64,000 bases of DNA from Chionis minor (taxonomy: Eukaryota; Chordata; Aves; Charadriiformes; Chionididae), in contig VZSF01001513.1 of NCBI GenBank assembly GCA_013398295.1, positions 998,384 through 1,062,383 on the forward strand, in the 5' to 3' direction. Numbering within the stretch: the first letter of the stretch is position 1; each line of letters opens with the position of its first letter. Both the position numbers and the translations under genes were made by a program. This document shows positions 11,905 through 24,015 of the stretch, piece after piece. The notes under the pieces are model-generated. The model was not told the DNA's origin. It did not search any database and worked only from the letters and a program-made list of their open reading frames with translations.

Positions 11905-13430
11905 GTAAGGTGCTCTGCTCCTGCACAACGTGTGTGTAGGATGTGCTGTCTCTGGAGCAGTCTCCTGTGCTGCTGGGACTTCCTGCGGTTACAAGCTTCT
12001 CTGAAGTCACCACTCCTCTTCCTTCCCAGCCAGCCAAAACTGTGCATTTGAGCAGCCGTCAGGCTGAGGGCTTGCATCTACACAGGAGCAACCACCTGCA
12101 TTCATGCAAACACCTAGGAGTCCAGTTGCTGTGTTCCACCAACAGTTTTCCTCTTGTGCAGATCCACTGAGTTGCTGAGTCCATGTAACTAACACTCAGC
12201 TAGGCTTGAGAGATCCAAGGTCCCTTCAGGACAACGTTCAGCTGGTATTGAGTCATAAAGTATCCTACTGGAATGGCCACCCTCTTGCCGCTTCCTTTCT
12301 CCACCTAGGTAGTTCAACAAAGTGAAACTAGAGATGTGACTTCAAAGGGCAGCTTTGTGGGCTGGCACATCACTTTTGCCTGAATGCATATTTTGGCTGA
12401 ATGGCTGTATTATAGATGTATGTGATGCTTGTTTGCACTTAATTATTATTCTTCCTTTCCCTTTTTCTATAGTAAGATTTTTTAAATTTTTTTTTAAATT
12501 TTATTACTTGCCTTACAGGTGTGTGGTCACTCAGTATAGCCTTCTAACACAGCCTGTTTCTTGTGCAATTTAATAGGGCACTGGTGTCCTCTTATGAAAG
12601 AAAGCTACATGTAAACAAAATGGATATCCTGCATAAAATTTCTGAGTGAAAGCCAATGTTATTGATAAGCCCTTATGAGTGCAAGCTTGAGTCAGCGGCA
12701 AAGACAATAGTGTGGAACCCCGCAACACATCTGCAATGTACAGTTTCCATTACAAAAATCTCCTTATATAAACAGTTGCTACAGCCATTGGTATTGTCTG
12801 CAGTACACGTGAGGTTTTGGAGTGGAGGAATCCAAGTTCATTCCAGCCAAGCCAGCTTCAGACCTGGAGAGAACCCAACTCTGCTTTAGGGCTGATTAGC
12901 CCTCTTGATGCGGACTAGCTAATTAGCCCAGACATAGCACCATTCTACTGTAGTTATCTGGCTCCCCAGATCCAAGCAGTGCACTGAGCCTTAATGACAA
13001 ACTAACCTGGGCAGGACTCACTCAGGTATTCAGTGTAAGAGACACTATGCCACTGAGATGTGGGGTTATCTCAGACCTGTGTATTGTTTGTGTGTGTTGC
13101 GAGAAATACTCTCCACTGGATAATTTCAACAGCATTTATTTAGTTCATTTGTGGAGTTGCACTGTTATTTCTGTGGGCATCACCCACATTTTATATAGGC
13201 AGCTGTTTTCTAGGCTGTAGGAATGATCCAGTGCAGGTTTTCTCTTGCAGCGGGTTGGAGATGCATCTCCAGAGGTGTTACGAGACTTTGGAAATTCCAA
13301 GCCACTGATTATTTTTCACATCTTTACTGTGTCCTGATGATATAGCTGAGCCTTAAAGAACCCAGCTGATGGGCTGATGTGTTCTGAGTCTTTCAACACC
13401 TATTTTCAGCATGCCTCTTTTATTTCCTAG
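11905..13430 (+). other. PRKCH: PRKCH intron, 1526 nt
   Basis: Runs from donor gtaagg to acceptor cctag. It contains T-rich stretches near 12480-12505 but no gene or firmly identified repeat. The short open frames are unrelated to PKC. Confidence 0.93.
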
Positions 13431-13519
13431 TATGCACCTGTGTTGTACACAAGCGCTGCCATCATCTAATTGTTACAGCTTGCACGTGCCAAAACAATAC
13501 TAACAAGATCGATCTTAAG
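13431..13519 (+). CDS. PRKCH: PRKCH exon: end of C1A and linker to C1B
   Basis: 89-nt exon between acceptor tatttcctag and donor aag|gtaaag. With the single base carried over it gives 30 codons, VCTCVVHKRCHHLIVTACTC followed by QNNTNKIDLK. This completes the zinc pattern of C1A: Cys-x2-Cys, His-x2-Cys and the final Cys are all present, so both zinc sites should form. The linker differs from the human one at a few positions (TNKIDLK against INKVDSK), as expected for a flexible stretch. The exon ends in phase 0. About residues 204-233. Confidence 0.95.
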
Positions 13520-15206
13520 GTAAAGTCATTGTGGATATTTTGTGTCATCATAATTTGTGAATCCTGAGGTTTTCTGGGTTGCTGGGGGTTGTCCTATAAT
13601 AGAATTCACTCTGTGTTATCTTTATTCATAGGTTTTAAAGTGAGGAAGAGTGATAGGGACATGCCTAAAGGCCATGCAATATCATTTGGTTGTTCTTCTG
13701 TTAATTCCATTAACTGCTTGGACTAGCACATAGTTTAGGAAGGCATGGTGTCTTCATTGGAAGACATAAAGAAACAGCAAATCCACTGTTTTCCATGTTA
13801 ATTTTCTTTCATGATTAACTACGTTGTCATCAAAATTTGGTGCCCAGTTCTTAATGTGGATTTCTGTCGCTTTAAAATCTAACCGCTGGTCTTTGTTATG
13901 TCTCTTTTTTTTCTTTTTTTTGGTAATTTAAAATGCTCGTTTAGTCATTCCTCCACACCTTTACTCTATGAAATTATTTATGTTGTAATAAAGAACCCTT
14001 GCATAACTTGTATTTCTGAAGGTTTTCTTTCTTGTTAGTTTTGACTGTTTTTGACAGGAGTAACATCCCCACCTAAAACTGCCCTGTACATTGCATGTCT
14101 CACTTCTGTAACTGGAAATTGTTAAATAACTGCTTGAGGAAAATACAACTGAAATATTTTTAATTGGGAGGTAGCTCTGTGTTGCATGCCATGCAGAAAC
14201 CTCATTTCCAGTGCAGATAAGCAATTGCCTTTGCTCCTTATTTCTTGCCTCCAAACTGCTGAGCTAAACTTAAGAAGTCTTAAAATGACCCCTTGCCAAG
14301 CCAGATGAAAATAAGTTAACAAGCATAAGGGTAAAAGTGCAAGTTAAATATTGAGTCTCCTCACCTCCCTCTTAGGATTATAAAGGGTTTATAACACATT
14401 TAAGCTACTTTAAAAGAAGATAAAGGTGAGGAGGCACCGCTCACTTTAAACTCCTTGTTTCAGTTACACCCCGACACTTCTTTGTGAAGTTGTGGGCTCC
14501 CCCTCAGTTTTCCAGGATCTGCGTGTTGAGAAACAAAGTAGAAAGTAATGAAGAGGTTAAATGGAGGGTTGTTTCTTCAGCCGATAGAACATTTTCTAAG
14601 GTGTCTTTGAGATCTGGATGATATACAATTGGAAAAAAACAAGTTCAAAAAGGGGATGAGAGCAAGTGATAAAGCGAAATGTGGGCCTGAAATGAAAGAC
14701 TGTTAATAACAAGGAGGGTGAGAAGAGCAATGAGAATTTTAGGAGGAGCTGGGAATACTATTAAATTTAATAAAACCAACAGTTTGACCTGAAGTTACAT
14801 GTTTGCACACAGTATGCAAGTTGGTGATTTGAAAAAGGGTTAGTTACAAAATGCTGTAGCTAGCGTAATTTATATGTGGCACTCCAGAGTGATAGGTTCG
14901 TGATGAGGTAATCCACTTCTAATTCTAACTTGGTTTTAAGAATTTAAAATTGGCTAGGCAGCCCTCTTTAAAATCTGCTTTGTCAGGTAGTCCAGCCTGC
15001 CCAGCAACAAAACCAGAGCAGGCCCACAGCAGGCGAGGTTGGTCACTCAATGTTCGCTTGCAGTAAACCTCAGTGAGGTGACGGATTGGGGCATTTTCTG
15101 AGTTGGAAGTATTTTCATAGTTTTGCACTTAAATGCCTGTATGTAAATGAACATCAGGATATATGTATTTGAATTTTAAATCTGTGCTTTTCTTTTGGCT
15201 CCCCAG
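13520..15206 (+). other. PRKCH: PRKCH intron, 1687 nt
   Basis: AT-rich intron separating C1A from C1B, from donor gtaaag to acceptor ccccag. Its one notable structure is the nested inverted repeat at 14357-14433, listed separately. Otherwise no gene or repeat was recognised. Confidence 0.93.
14357..14433. repeat. Nested inverted repeat in intron
   Basis: Outer 10-bp arms ctcctcacct (14357-14366) and aggtgaggag (14424-14433) are exact reverse complements. Inside them lies a second perfect inverted repeat, ttataaa-ggg-tttataa (14378-14394). This may be the remains of a small palindromic transposon, a structured RNA segment, or chance. Confidence 0.55.
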
Positions 15207-15336
15207 GTGACTGAACAGAGGTTTGGAATCAACATTCCTCATAAGTTCAGTGTCCACAACTACAAAGTCCCGACTTTCTGTGACCACTGCGGTTCCTTGC
15301 TCTGGGGAATCATGCGACAGGGCCTACAGTGTAAAA
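15207..15336 (+). CDS. PRKCH: PRKCH exon: C1B diacylglycerol-binding domain, first part
   Basis: 130-nt exon between acceptor ggctccccag and donor aaaa|gtgagc. It encodes [20 protein letters not shown], then [23 protein letters not shown], and one base of the next Ile. It holds the first C1B His, the Cys-x2-Cys pair and the third Cys (13-residue spacing), with the Pro-Thr and LLWGI elements that line the diacylglycerol groove. C1B is usually a strong phorbol-ester binding site in novel PKCs. The open frame continues past the donor to 15545, but the family sequence resumes exactly at the next exon, so the donor at 15337 is taken as real. About residues 234-276. Confidence 0.97.
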
Positions 15337-16205
15337 GTGAGCAGCTTCTTACTGTAGCGTTTTCACAAAATATATGTATTTTTAGTGGTTTGATGCACTG
15401 TGTGGGCTTGATTTGTGCAACCTTCAAGAGAAAGCCGAGTGATGAATATTCATCTTTGCAAGAGTTAATAAAAATGCCGATCTACTTTTTAATCTTAGGC
15501 TTCCAGAAGAACTCTACTTTGCACTCTCAGCACAGCTTTGTTTAACTTGCGTTACTGAAAATATTCTTGGGTATCACTGTTTCCTGCGTTCATTTTTCCC
15601 TTTACCTTGAAGGCTTTTTGTCAGTTAATGAGATAAGGTAATCAAAAGGCATTTGAGGGATGGGGGAGGGAGAGGGGAAGTCATTGCTTTAGCTTGACTG
15701 CCCTGTCTGTCACACAGTTAATTGATGACAAAGCATGTCCTGGTGTTATGTTTTTGTTTCAGTGATCCAGACTGTGAAATCATATGGGTAACAAACAGTT
15801 TCCATTTGCCTTCATCTCCCACAAGAGGGTGTACGTGTGTCCACAAGTGAGAGCAAGAAAGATTTTTAGTTTCCCACTGAACAATGTATCTTTAAAATTA
15901 GATATCTGGAAATGCAGGGGAAGTTTGTTGTGAATTCTGTGAATACCTTCAGGCAATGTGACATCCTACTTGGAGAGTTTGGGGTACACTGCTGATTTTC
16001 AGGAGCTTATTCTCCTACGAGAGTCCTGGTTTTGTTTCTGCTGAGATCGATGGCAAAAATCCTTTTAGGTTAAAGACACAGGGTGGATCTAAATGGGTAT
16101 ATTTCCTGAAGCCGAATTGCTAAATTATTTCTCATCAATAAATCCCTCCAAGTTATTTTAATTTTTTTCTTTGCTTTTACTTTCATCCCTACCCTCACCT
16201 GTCAG
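15337..16205 (+). other. PRKCH: PRKCH intron, 869 nt
   Basis: Splits the C1B domain, from donor gtgagc to acceptor gtcag, interrupting an Ile codon after one base. The upstream exon's frame stays open about 70 codons into the intron (to 15545), but that sequence shows no PKC similarity. No repeat was recognised. Confidence 0.93.
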
Positions 16206-16333
16206 TCTGTAAAATGAACGTCCACATCCGATGCCAAGCAAACGTTGCACCGAACTGTGGGGTGAACTCAGCAGAGCTTGCTAAAACCTTGGCATGCATG
16301 GGTCTGCAACCAGGAAGCATTTCCCCGAACTCG
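16206..16333 (+). CDS. PRKCH: PRKCH exon: end of C1B and start of V3 hinge
   Basis: 128-nt exon between acceptor cacctgtcag and donor ctcg|gtgagt. The split Ile is completed, then [18 protein letters not shown] finishes C1B: Cys-x2-Cys spans the exon junction, and the His, Cys and terminal Cys ligands are all there. The rest, [20 protein letters not shown] and SPNS, is the start of the V3 hinge linking the regulatory and catalytic halves. Differences from the human hinge are small (ACMG against AGMG, PNS against PTS). The exon ends in phase 0. About residues 277-319. Confidence 0.96.
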
Positions 16334-18508
16334 GTGAGTCTCTCTTGGTTTTTCTTTTTTTTTTTCCCTCCTCTATGTAAAACATTTACAACTGAGTCTT
16401 TATATGGCTGCAGAAGAAGGCAGAGACTTGGGTTATGACAGGTGGTGTTGAGCAGTGGACTGCATGAGTAGGTTGTTACTGTCTGTGGCTTGTGGTAAAG
16501 GCTTCACCTGGAAAATGGATGTCTTGTCTCCACCAGGGTAAACCTGGATACTTTAGTCTATAGGTGGTGCTTTGTTATATGCTTATGTTTCACGGTGGTG
16601 TGACTCCATTAACTCTTTTATCTGTTTGGCATGAATGAGCGGAGTGTAAGACTCCTAAGTAAGCAGTGATCAATATAATTCATGTCATACCTTTTTTACT
16701 TTTACTGCCAGAACAAATGCTCTGTCTGCAGGTGTAACTTGTGATATAACAAAAGAAGAGCTCAGCAAGAAGCCTAGGTTCTCCTCCCAGCTTTGTCACT
16801 GCTTTTCTGAGTGATTCTGGGGACAACATTTCTCTCTTCACGACAGTTTCCCTGGCTAAAACCTGTGGTCCCTGTCAACGTTATCTCTGGTCTTTGCTGT
16901 CCAAGACAGGGTCCCAGTGAGATTGTTACCAGGATTGGGACATGTGTACAATTTCTACTTGTCAGTATTTAAGGCATCCTAAAAATCTATTCAGAGTCTA
17001 TTCAGAGAGTTTAAAACACAGTGTAAGAGCTTGAGTGAAAATGCCCATAGAGGGCAATGGAAATCAGATCTGTCATTTGATAACAAGTTTTCATCACATT
17101 TCCTTTGCTAGCAGTTTTGAAAACTGAGTTTGCTTGAAAGCACAATAACCCATAATAAAATGTTGGTCTATTTATTTTTATTTGACTAAAATGAAAATAT
17201 TAAACCCCTGAAACATACTTGCCTGACCTGGTAAATCTTGTCGGACAGTTAGTCAGCTACATTGGTTGACCACATCATCCTGTATCAGCCTAGCCTGCTG
17301 ATTAGGCTGTGCTGCCCCTTTTCACTTCAGTTGGTTTGTAGCAAATGAGACTTTCTTATCTTTGCTCTTCATGCTGTAGCTGTTCAGGGGGCAGGTATCC
17401 TGGGAGTTAGAGGGAAACACAAGTCCCACACTCCCTTCTCAGTTCTGTAAAAATCAGCACTTGTTAGCGTTTGTTGTTTGCATAATCTACACATCAAAAG
17501 GAGATGAAACCTGGAAAATAAAAATCTGTGCTTGGTGTTTAATCTCCTCTCGTTATTTGTGAGCTGAAAGCTCTAGGTAAGTGTTCAGACTGTACTGTAA
17601 GCTTAAATCTGTTGGGAGTTTTGCTGGGTATTGTCATGAATGCTCTTGGTACTTTCCCCATGGTTGGGGTTGCCACTTCTGTGGCAGTGAGACAAGTCTT
17701 CTGTGCAGGAAGAATTTTGCTTTACACCAAAGTAGTCACAAGGTGGAGCTCAAGAAGTTCATGTGACTTCGTTTGGGCTAATAAACTGAGTAAAAGTGCT
17801 CATGGTTTATATGCGTACTCAGAGAGCTGTGAACAGAGGGCACTGGAGGTTGGCTTGATCTTTGTATACTGCAAAAACAGAGGTTCTAGAAATATGTGCT
17901 GAGACTGGTACAATTCCTGAAAATACAGACACTTCACTGCTGGCATGGGAATGAACAGCCTTCCGTTGAATTTACAGCAGTAGAGGAAGCCAGCAGCCCA
18001 GCTGTGGGAAAGAAAAATATTTTGAAGTTTGGGTCCCACTGAACTGGGCTTTGAGCAAGTCTTAAAATCAGATAGAAACCTAAGAGACTCAGATGAGTCT
18101 AGATCTCATCAGCACCTCCCATATTGCAGAAATTATGCAGTCCTCCTCGCTCTGATGTTAGATAAGAGACTTGGGTTTTCACACTCGTCTTATTTTTATG
18201 GGGAGTGAGAATGGAGAGAGGTAGGCTTGCCTCTTCAATTGGCTGGGCAGTGGGTTTGCAACTTAAAATGCCCAGGTCAGGAACCAGTGTTGACATCTCA
18301 GCACAGCTCAGCGCAGTGCGGAGGCTGGCCTGTCACACATAACAGCTACGCAGGGTGGTGGTACCAAGGTGCTTTCTGTTCCTGTGGCCATACAGTGCGT
18401 CTGAACAGGTCCTAAATGCCCAGGTTGGTAGGTTGGCTATTTGTGTACACCTCTGAGGCAAAAGTACAATTTCTATGAAGTCTGATACTTACTTACTTTC
18501 CTCCACAG
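16334..18508 (+). other. PRKCH: PRKCH intron, 2175 nt
   Basis: Separates the two V3-hinge exons. It contains a T-tract just after the donor (about 16350-16366) and a MIR-like SINE remnant at 16755-16870. No gene was recognised in the rest. Confidence 0.93.
16755..16870 (+). repeat. MIR-like SINE remnant
   Basis: The order of segments follows the MIR/CORE-SINE plan: cctaggttctcctcccagct, then tttgtcactg, gtgattctgggg, an acatttctctc segment and cagtttccctggctaaaacc. These correspond to the MIR segments reading roughly 'gggttc..tcctggctctg', 'gtgaccttgggcaa', 'cacttctctctgt' and 'cagtttcccc..tgtaaaat'. It is heavily diverged, as expected for a repeat that predates birds. Identified from memory of the consensus, without alignment. 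Confidence 0.6.
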
Positions 18509-18652
18509 AAACTGGTTTCAAGATCTACTTTGAGACATCAGGGAAAAGGCAGCCTGAAAGATGACAACAACACAAGTGAAAGTTCAGCGAGCAACCTTGG
18601 AATCAAAGATTTAACCTTCCTTCGTGTATTGGGAAAGGGCAGTTTTGGAAAG
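18509..18652 (+). CDS. PRKCH: PRKCH exon: V3 hinge and glycine-rich loop of the kinase
   Basis: 144-nt exon (48 codons, phase 0 at both ends) between acceptor ctttcctccacag and donor aaag|gtgaga. It begins KLVSRSTLRHQGKGSLKDD, has a Ser/Asn-rich hinge (NNTSESSASNLG), then enters the kinase domain with IKDLTFLRVLGKGSFGK. GKGSFGK is the ATP-phosphate-binding glycine loop, with its final Val in the next exon. The hinge is the least conserved part of the protein here: it is clearly different from mammals, with several Ser and Thr that could be phosphorylated (inference only). About residues 320-367. Confidence 0.96.
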
Positions 18653-19394
18653 GTGAGAGGTATTCATGGCTCTTTTGGGGAAAAAACGCATTCCTTATTT
18701 AAGAAGCTCCAAGGTAGATGAATTTATTTCATGATGTGGCACCCAGGCTGTCCAGTGATGTATGCTTTGTGCAACAAAGTTGGTTACAGAGAGCAAGGAG
18801 AAAAGGGAAGAGAAAGAAAGCTGACAGCAAAGTGAAGAATTGGATATCACAAAAAAGAAAAATGTTAGCCACCAAAAGAACAGCTGCATGCCAGGGCCTA
18901 TACCAGAAATTGCAAGTGTGTGCATTAGCACTCATTTGGGCAGCATTTTTTTGGAGCACGTAAAGACTTTCCTTTAAAGGAAACAAGGCAGTGGTTTCAA
19001 ATGTAGTGAGATGGGGCTTTTGTTTCTCTGCTTTGCCACAAAGCTAACGTGAAATGGTGCGTTTGAATTTGATGACTGAGGATGCAAGTGGGATGGATGG
19101 CCCTACTCAGGTGGTTTGCCCTGGCACACTGGATGAGCTTCGACCACCTAGACCCACAGCAGACGTTGGAGCAACGCATGTGGTCATTTCTATCTGGAGA
19201 AGCCTGCTGCAGACAGTAGCATGTGTGTTATCAATCGTACACCAGTGCCCATACTAACAGGCTGACTCACTTGCATCCACAAGCCCGATCATGAGATAAC
19301 TGACCTTTGTAGTGTGAAAAGGTGCGAGAGGTTCTGTCTTGCTCGTAGACACTGTGGGCTCAGCCTTTGTGATTCACCCCCCCGTTTGGTTTAG
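18653..19394 (+). other. PRKCH: PRKCH intron, 742 nt
   Basis: Follows the glycine-loop exon, from donor gtgaga to acceptor tttag; a C-run (about 19377-19383) lies just before the acceptor. No gene or repeat was recognised. Confidence 0.93.
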
Positions 19395-19703
<309 letters not shown>

Positions 19704-20409
19704 TGAACAGAGCACTCTGCTATATTCCATCCCTAACATCTGCTGGACATTTAGGCATTTGGCAAACAAAATCCTGTCTTGTTCCAGCCTCCTTAACAGA
19801 ATCGTAATAATAGGGAAGCCTTTCCTTTCTGCCTTTTGTAGAAACACCTCTGTGCCATTGAATGTTTCCAAATGCATATGCACAAATGTCTACAGACCTG
19901 CAGTGTCTTCTAGTCACTGTGTGATCTCAGGCCCTGCTGTCCTGATACCTGAATTTTAACAGTACTGCATTTGCATTGAATTATCTGCAAACTCGGTGAA
20001 TTGTACTTGGAAGTAGGGGTAGCCTTCTGTATCTACCAGCCTTTGTGTATACCACTCAGAACCGAATGAAAGATCCATCTGGGGTTACTGCAAAGGGTCT
20101 TACATGGGTAGATGCTGAATCAGACCCGAATATGGTTGGTACTTGTATGGATAAGACAAATAATAGCATTGCTGTCACTTGTGGTATGTATACCTCAGTG
20201 GAGGACTGCACGTATGCTGCCTGTCCAGCTTAGAGCCTCCTCTGGTGTGTACATGCGGGTGGGAGCTTGTTGCTGATGTGGGTGGCGGAGGGAGGGGTGG
20301 CTGTGATGGAGGCAGTGACCACAGCTGGGTCTCAGCAAGGTAAGTTTGGGAGTCCCTGAGCCAAGCTGTCAACAGGACCAAAGCATTTTCTGCAGCGTAG
20401 CTTTTCCAA

Positions 20410-20480
20410 ACTGCCTGGGCTCCTTTTCAGTTACTTTTTGTCCATCGCTAAAATGGTAATAGAGCTTGTTTCTCTCTTAG
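20410..20480 (+). repeat. Possible MIR-like fragment
   Basis: The stretch cagttactttttgtccatcg followed by ctaaaatggtaatagagc resembles the MIR segment 'cagtttcttcatctgtaaaatgggaataatag'. Only that segment is recognisable, so the call is weak. Confidence 0.35.
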
Positions 20481-21199
20481 AAGAGGCAGGAGAAACTCAC
20501 CCTCTTAATTGTGGCTTCAATCCTCCTACATAAACCCAAAATACTTTAAAGAAAAAAAAGGAGGGAGGGGGCAGACAAATGCATCATGCCACCCACCCAT
20601 TTCTCTTCTCACTGGGGTGATGCAATAGCCAGCTATGAAGTTTAAGAATTGGGCTTATTTAGGGTGGACCCCTTGGGTAGACTCACGTAATAGAAATGAG
20701 ATGGTTTGTTGTTTTTTGGGGTTTTTTGTTTCTTTTTCTATATACAGCTTACGTGATTCACAGAGCAGCTGTGCTGTATAGCAGAAACCAAACTTAAAGC
20801 TCACTGTTGTCACTAGTAACCAAGGAAACTCTTATTTCGTAACATGAAGACACAGGCCCCAAATTCTAATGGCTTTTCTGAAGTTCTCATGGAAAATATC
20901 AGAAATGTCCAGTATTGACGTGCGCTGCTGGAGGTCAGATGCAGGGTAGCAGTGGGTTTTGCCACTCATTCTTGTGCTCTTTGCTATGGCTTTGCTTACT
21001 GAGTTGCAATGTAGATGTGAAAATAGCAAGTGTGCTCCTGGACTGTGTAGAGTAATTTCCCATGAACTCAGGGAAATTTAGAGAGAATTAAGGTCACTGT
21101 GCTAGTACCATCCGTCATGTTCAAAAAATGAATCCAATCTGCTGTGGGTGCAGGCAAGGTCTTCTGGGCTGATGAAGTAATCGCAGAGCCTTTTGCAAA

Positions 21200-21480
21200 G
21201 GGCAAAAAAAAGGGAAGAACTCAGCCTGTTTAGACTAGCAAATTGAATGCAAAAAGAGGATCTGATTGATGTCTGCAGATGTCAAACACTGAGCAGGGAA
21301 ACAATGCTGTCAAGATGCTGGCTAAGATTAAATGAGTCTAGACTGGCCGTGGATACAGTTAGACTGGAAATGGAAAGGAGGTTGCTAAACAGTAGAGCAG
21401 CCTGGAACAGGAATTTCTGGACCAGCTTGTCATCAGAGGGAAGAACCTTTCAGCCCTCGCTGCCCTGAACGCAGAGCTGG
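21200..21480 (+). repeat. Ancient CR1-like LINE fragment (near ORF2 3' end)
   Basis: The segment gaactcagcctgtttagact followed by agaggatctgattgatgtct resembles the CR1/L3 region just downstream of the reverse transcriptase core, where many amniote copies read roughly 'ctcagcctgtttagtctagag ... gacttgattgatgtctac'. One plus-strand frame still reads EDLIDVCR at this point. The copy is strongly diverged and its edges are uncertain. Confidence 0.55.
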
Positions 21481-22309
21481 TCAGTCTCTGAAAGGGTGCC
21501 AAGGGAGTGGTACTGTCATAGCAGGACCCTGCTATATCCAGTCTTTCCCAGGTTCCTCTTTTACTTGAATCCCACTTTGCTTTGTTGCCTGGATTGTTAG
21601 TAACAGAAACCCACTTCCCTCCAATAATAAACAAAACCAAAAGGGAAGCATTTACAAAAGAAAAAATAGATTTCAGACTAATGTGGTTCATTGGGTCTTT
21701 TGACCATGTTCTGCACTCAGTGACACCCACTTCAATCCAGAATAACCAGATTTAAATTGCTTGTAAAAGCATAATTAATTCCTTTGCTATAGTAGAGAAA
21801 TGATTGCAACAGCAGGGTATTCATTGGTCAGAGCCCTTCTAGGAGGGCTTAACCAGGCTGATACAGTATTTAGGGTTTCTGCTCGTACTTTGCATAGCAT
21901 TGGGTTATCCCCTCTATTAACACGAACTTGTCAGAAAAGAAAAAAAAAATCTATCAAAACCCAAAAGAGTAACCACTTATTCAAAATGTTGGCCTGAAGC
22001 CATATTTCCATATTTAATAATGTTACTTATGTTTAGAGTTGGGGACAGGGTTACACAAAACAATACCTAGTTTCGCTTGCAATTGTGTGGAAACCACATC
22101 ACATGTGTCATACTTACAGCCCAAACTCTGGAAATGTTCTGTTCTGGAAATTAACGGTTCATGTTACAAAAAACAAAGCATGACTCCAGTGTACTGCGGA
22201 GATCCTGGATAAATAATGACCTACTGGGCCTGCCTTTAGGAATTTTTCAACAACTAACCATTTCAAGAGTTCTTACCACTTGTCAAAGCAAAGTCAGAGC
22301 ATGATCCTG

Positions 22310-22670
22310 TAGGATGCGTCAAGACAGGCTAGGACTAACTGGCATGGCAGTAGCCCAACTGGAAGGTACCTAGGCCTTATGGTAGGTGCAAAGTTCAGTA
22401 TGAGCCAGCAGTGCGGTCTTATCACACATGTGTGCTTAAATGATGTACTGGGCTGCTTTAGGAGCTCAGGGGAAGTTGTTATTCCCTCTGCTTGGCACTG
22501 GTAAGGCTGCACCTAGAGTAGGTGTCCAGTTATGTCCCTACTTTCCCAGTTTAGGAAGAAACTGTGGAAACTGGAAAGGAAGGATCGTGGAAGCACCTGA
22601 AATGCTGAGGCAGTTTGAGGACAGAGCGCTCAAAGGGTTTGAGGGTTTGGCTGGATCTAGAGCCATTTGA
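22310..22670 (+). repeat. Ancient CR1-like LINE fragment (C-terminal reverse transcriptase region)
   Basis: Segments appear in the expected CR1 order: tgagccagcagtgcggt, then tactgggctgctttagga, gttattccctct, ctggtaaggctgcacctaga and gtaggtgtccagtt, then a stretch like the 'ctggagagggtccagag' segment (aactggaaaggaaggatcgt). These correspond to the protein motifs [17 protein letters not shown] and LERVQ seen in the better-preserved copy near 43.2 kb, which is on the opposite strand. Many indels show it is old and inactive. Confidence 0.65.
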
Positions 22671-23965
22671 ATTCAGATTCTTGTATGATATTCCACCCAA
22701 ACCAGCAAACTCTTCCCCTGAGTTAGCCGCCTAGGGGTAATTTAAACAGCCTGGGGCACATCTGTGCTGCACAATGCAATATTGTGTCGTGCCAGTAATC
22801 TTGCAGTAGCTGAGCTGGCACAAGTACCAGAAACAGCAGTGTATTACCTGAGTTAATCTATATTGCTGCTACTTTTGCTGGCTTGTTTTAGAGCTAGCTG
22901 AGGCTTTTCTGTGCTTACGCTAGCCGCTGATGGTTTTCAGAAAGGTTTTCTGTTCTCTTGTGCTGCTTCTGTGTTCAGTGTGGTCCGAATTTAGGCTCAG
23001 CTGCAGCATAAGTGATGCCCGCTAGCAAGGACTGCTTTATTTGCCCAGGGCAGGCTGAGGCTGCCTGACCTCCACCCTCCACCTCCTCCTGGCTCTGTCA
23101 CAGAGAAATACTGCAACCACTAGGTGGTAGGAGCTGCAAGGCTTGTCTCTGCCTGGTATGGGTCGCAGTTTTCAGAGCCTAAAGAGGAAATATTAGCTGC
23201 ACAGCAGGCTGGCAGAGGCTGGATACGGCCCTGTGCATGCCCAGCGCTGGGCTGGGCAGTTTTGGACTCGCACCTCCAGATTCCTTTCCTGTGAAAGGCA
23301 AAGAAGGAGTCCTGCTGCTGTCTTGCAGGGATGAGGTCTTCCTTGCTCACCACAGCTCTGATTTTTTTAATTATTATTTTTTTTAATTGAAAGCCTTGCT
23401 TTGGAAACTTTCCACCCTGCCTAAGCCATTTACCTCTGCTTTTTCTAGGGCCTTAGAATCACCCCTTAGTGTCAGAGAAGATTATGCTCCCACTGCAGTA
23501 ATCTGTGAGTTGCTGACAGGTGCTGGGGTTGACCTGTGGATAATCATGGATCCTGCGTTAGGGGTCACAAGCCCTAAAAAATGCTTGTTTCCGTTTACCT
23601 GACGCTGGTGTCATCCAACACCTCAACAATACTGTCCTAGAACGGGTGAAAGAGGCTATATGTATAAGTAGCTAAGTCAGTAATTTAATCCTGGGGAATG
23701 TGGATCCTGGAATGTTTTAATTAAAATGAGTTTGCAGTAAATAGGTCCTGTCTTCTTTGGGATTTAGGAACCATCCTTCCTGCACAGGTGGTTTGCTTTT
23801 AAATCCTTTTGTCTCTACTTGTATGCATGAGAATGAAAAGGGCTGGGGGAGATCAGCTTCCCATGCAAATAGTGTCAGATAGCTTCTGGGTTTTATGTTT
23901 ATTGCCCTTATCCCTTTTCTCATGAGACCAAAGGGTGCTTCCAGGGGACTGTCCCCCAGGCGATG

Positions 23966-24015
23966 CTGTTTCCAGCGCTGTCCCTGCTAGCTGTTTCCAG
24001 TGCTGTCACTGCTAG
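23966..24015 (+). repeat. 25-bp tandem duplication
   Basis: Two adjacent 25-bp units, each starting ctgtttccag and ending ctgctag (23966-23990 and 23991-24015), differ at two positions. This is a small local duplication with no evident function. Confidence 0.8.

Noticed and set aside
15337..15545. Read-through extension of the C1B exon as a possible short isoform
   Set aside because: The 70-codon extension has no similarity to PKC, and a good donor plus the exact resumption of the family sequence at 16206 support normal splicing. Intron retention cannot be judged from sequence alone.
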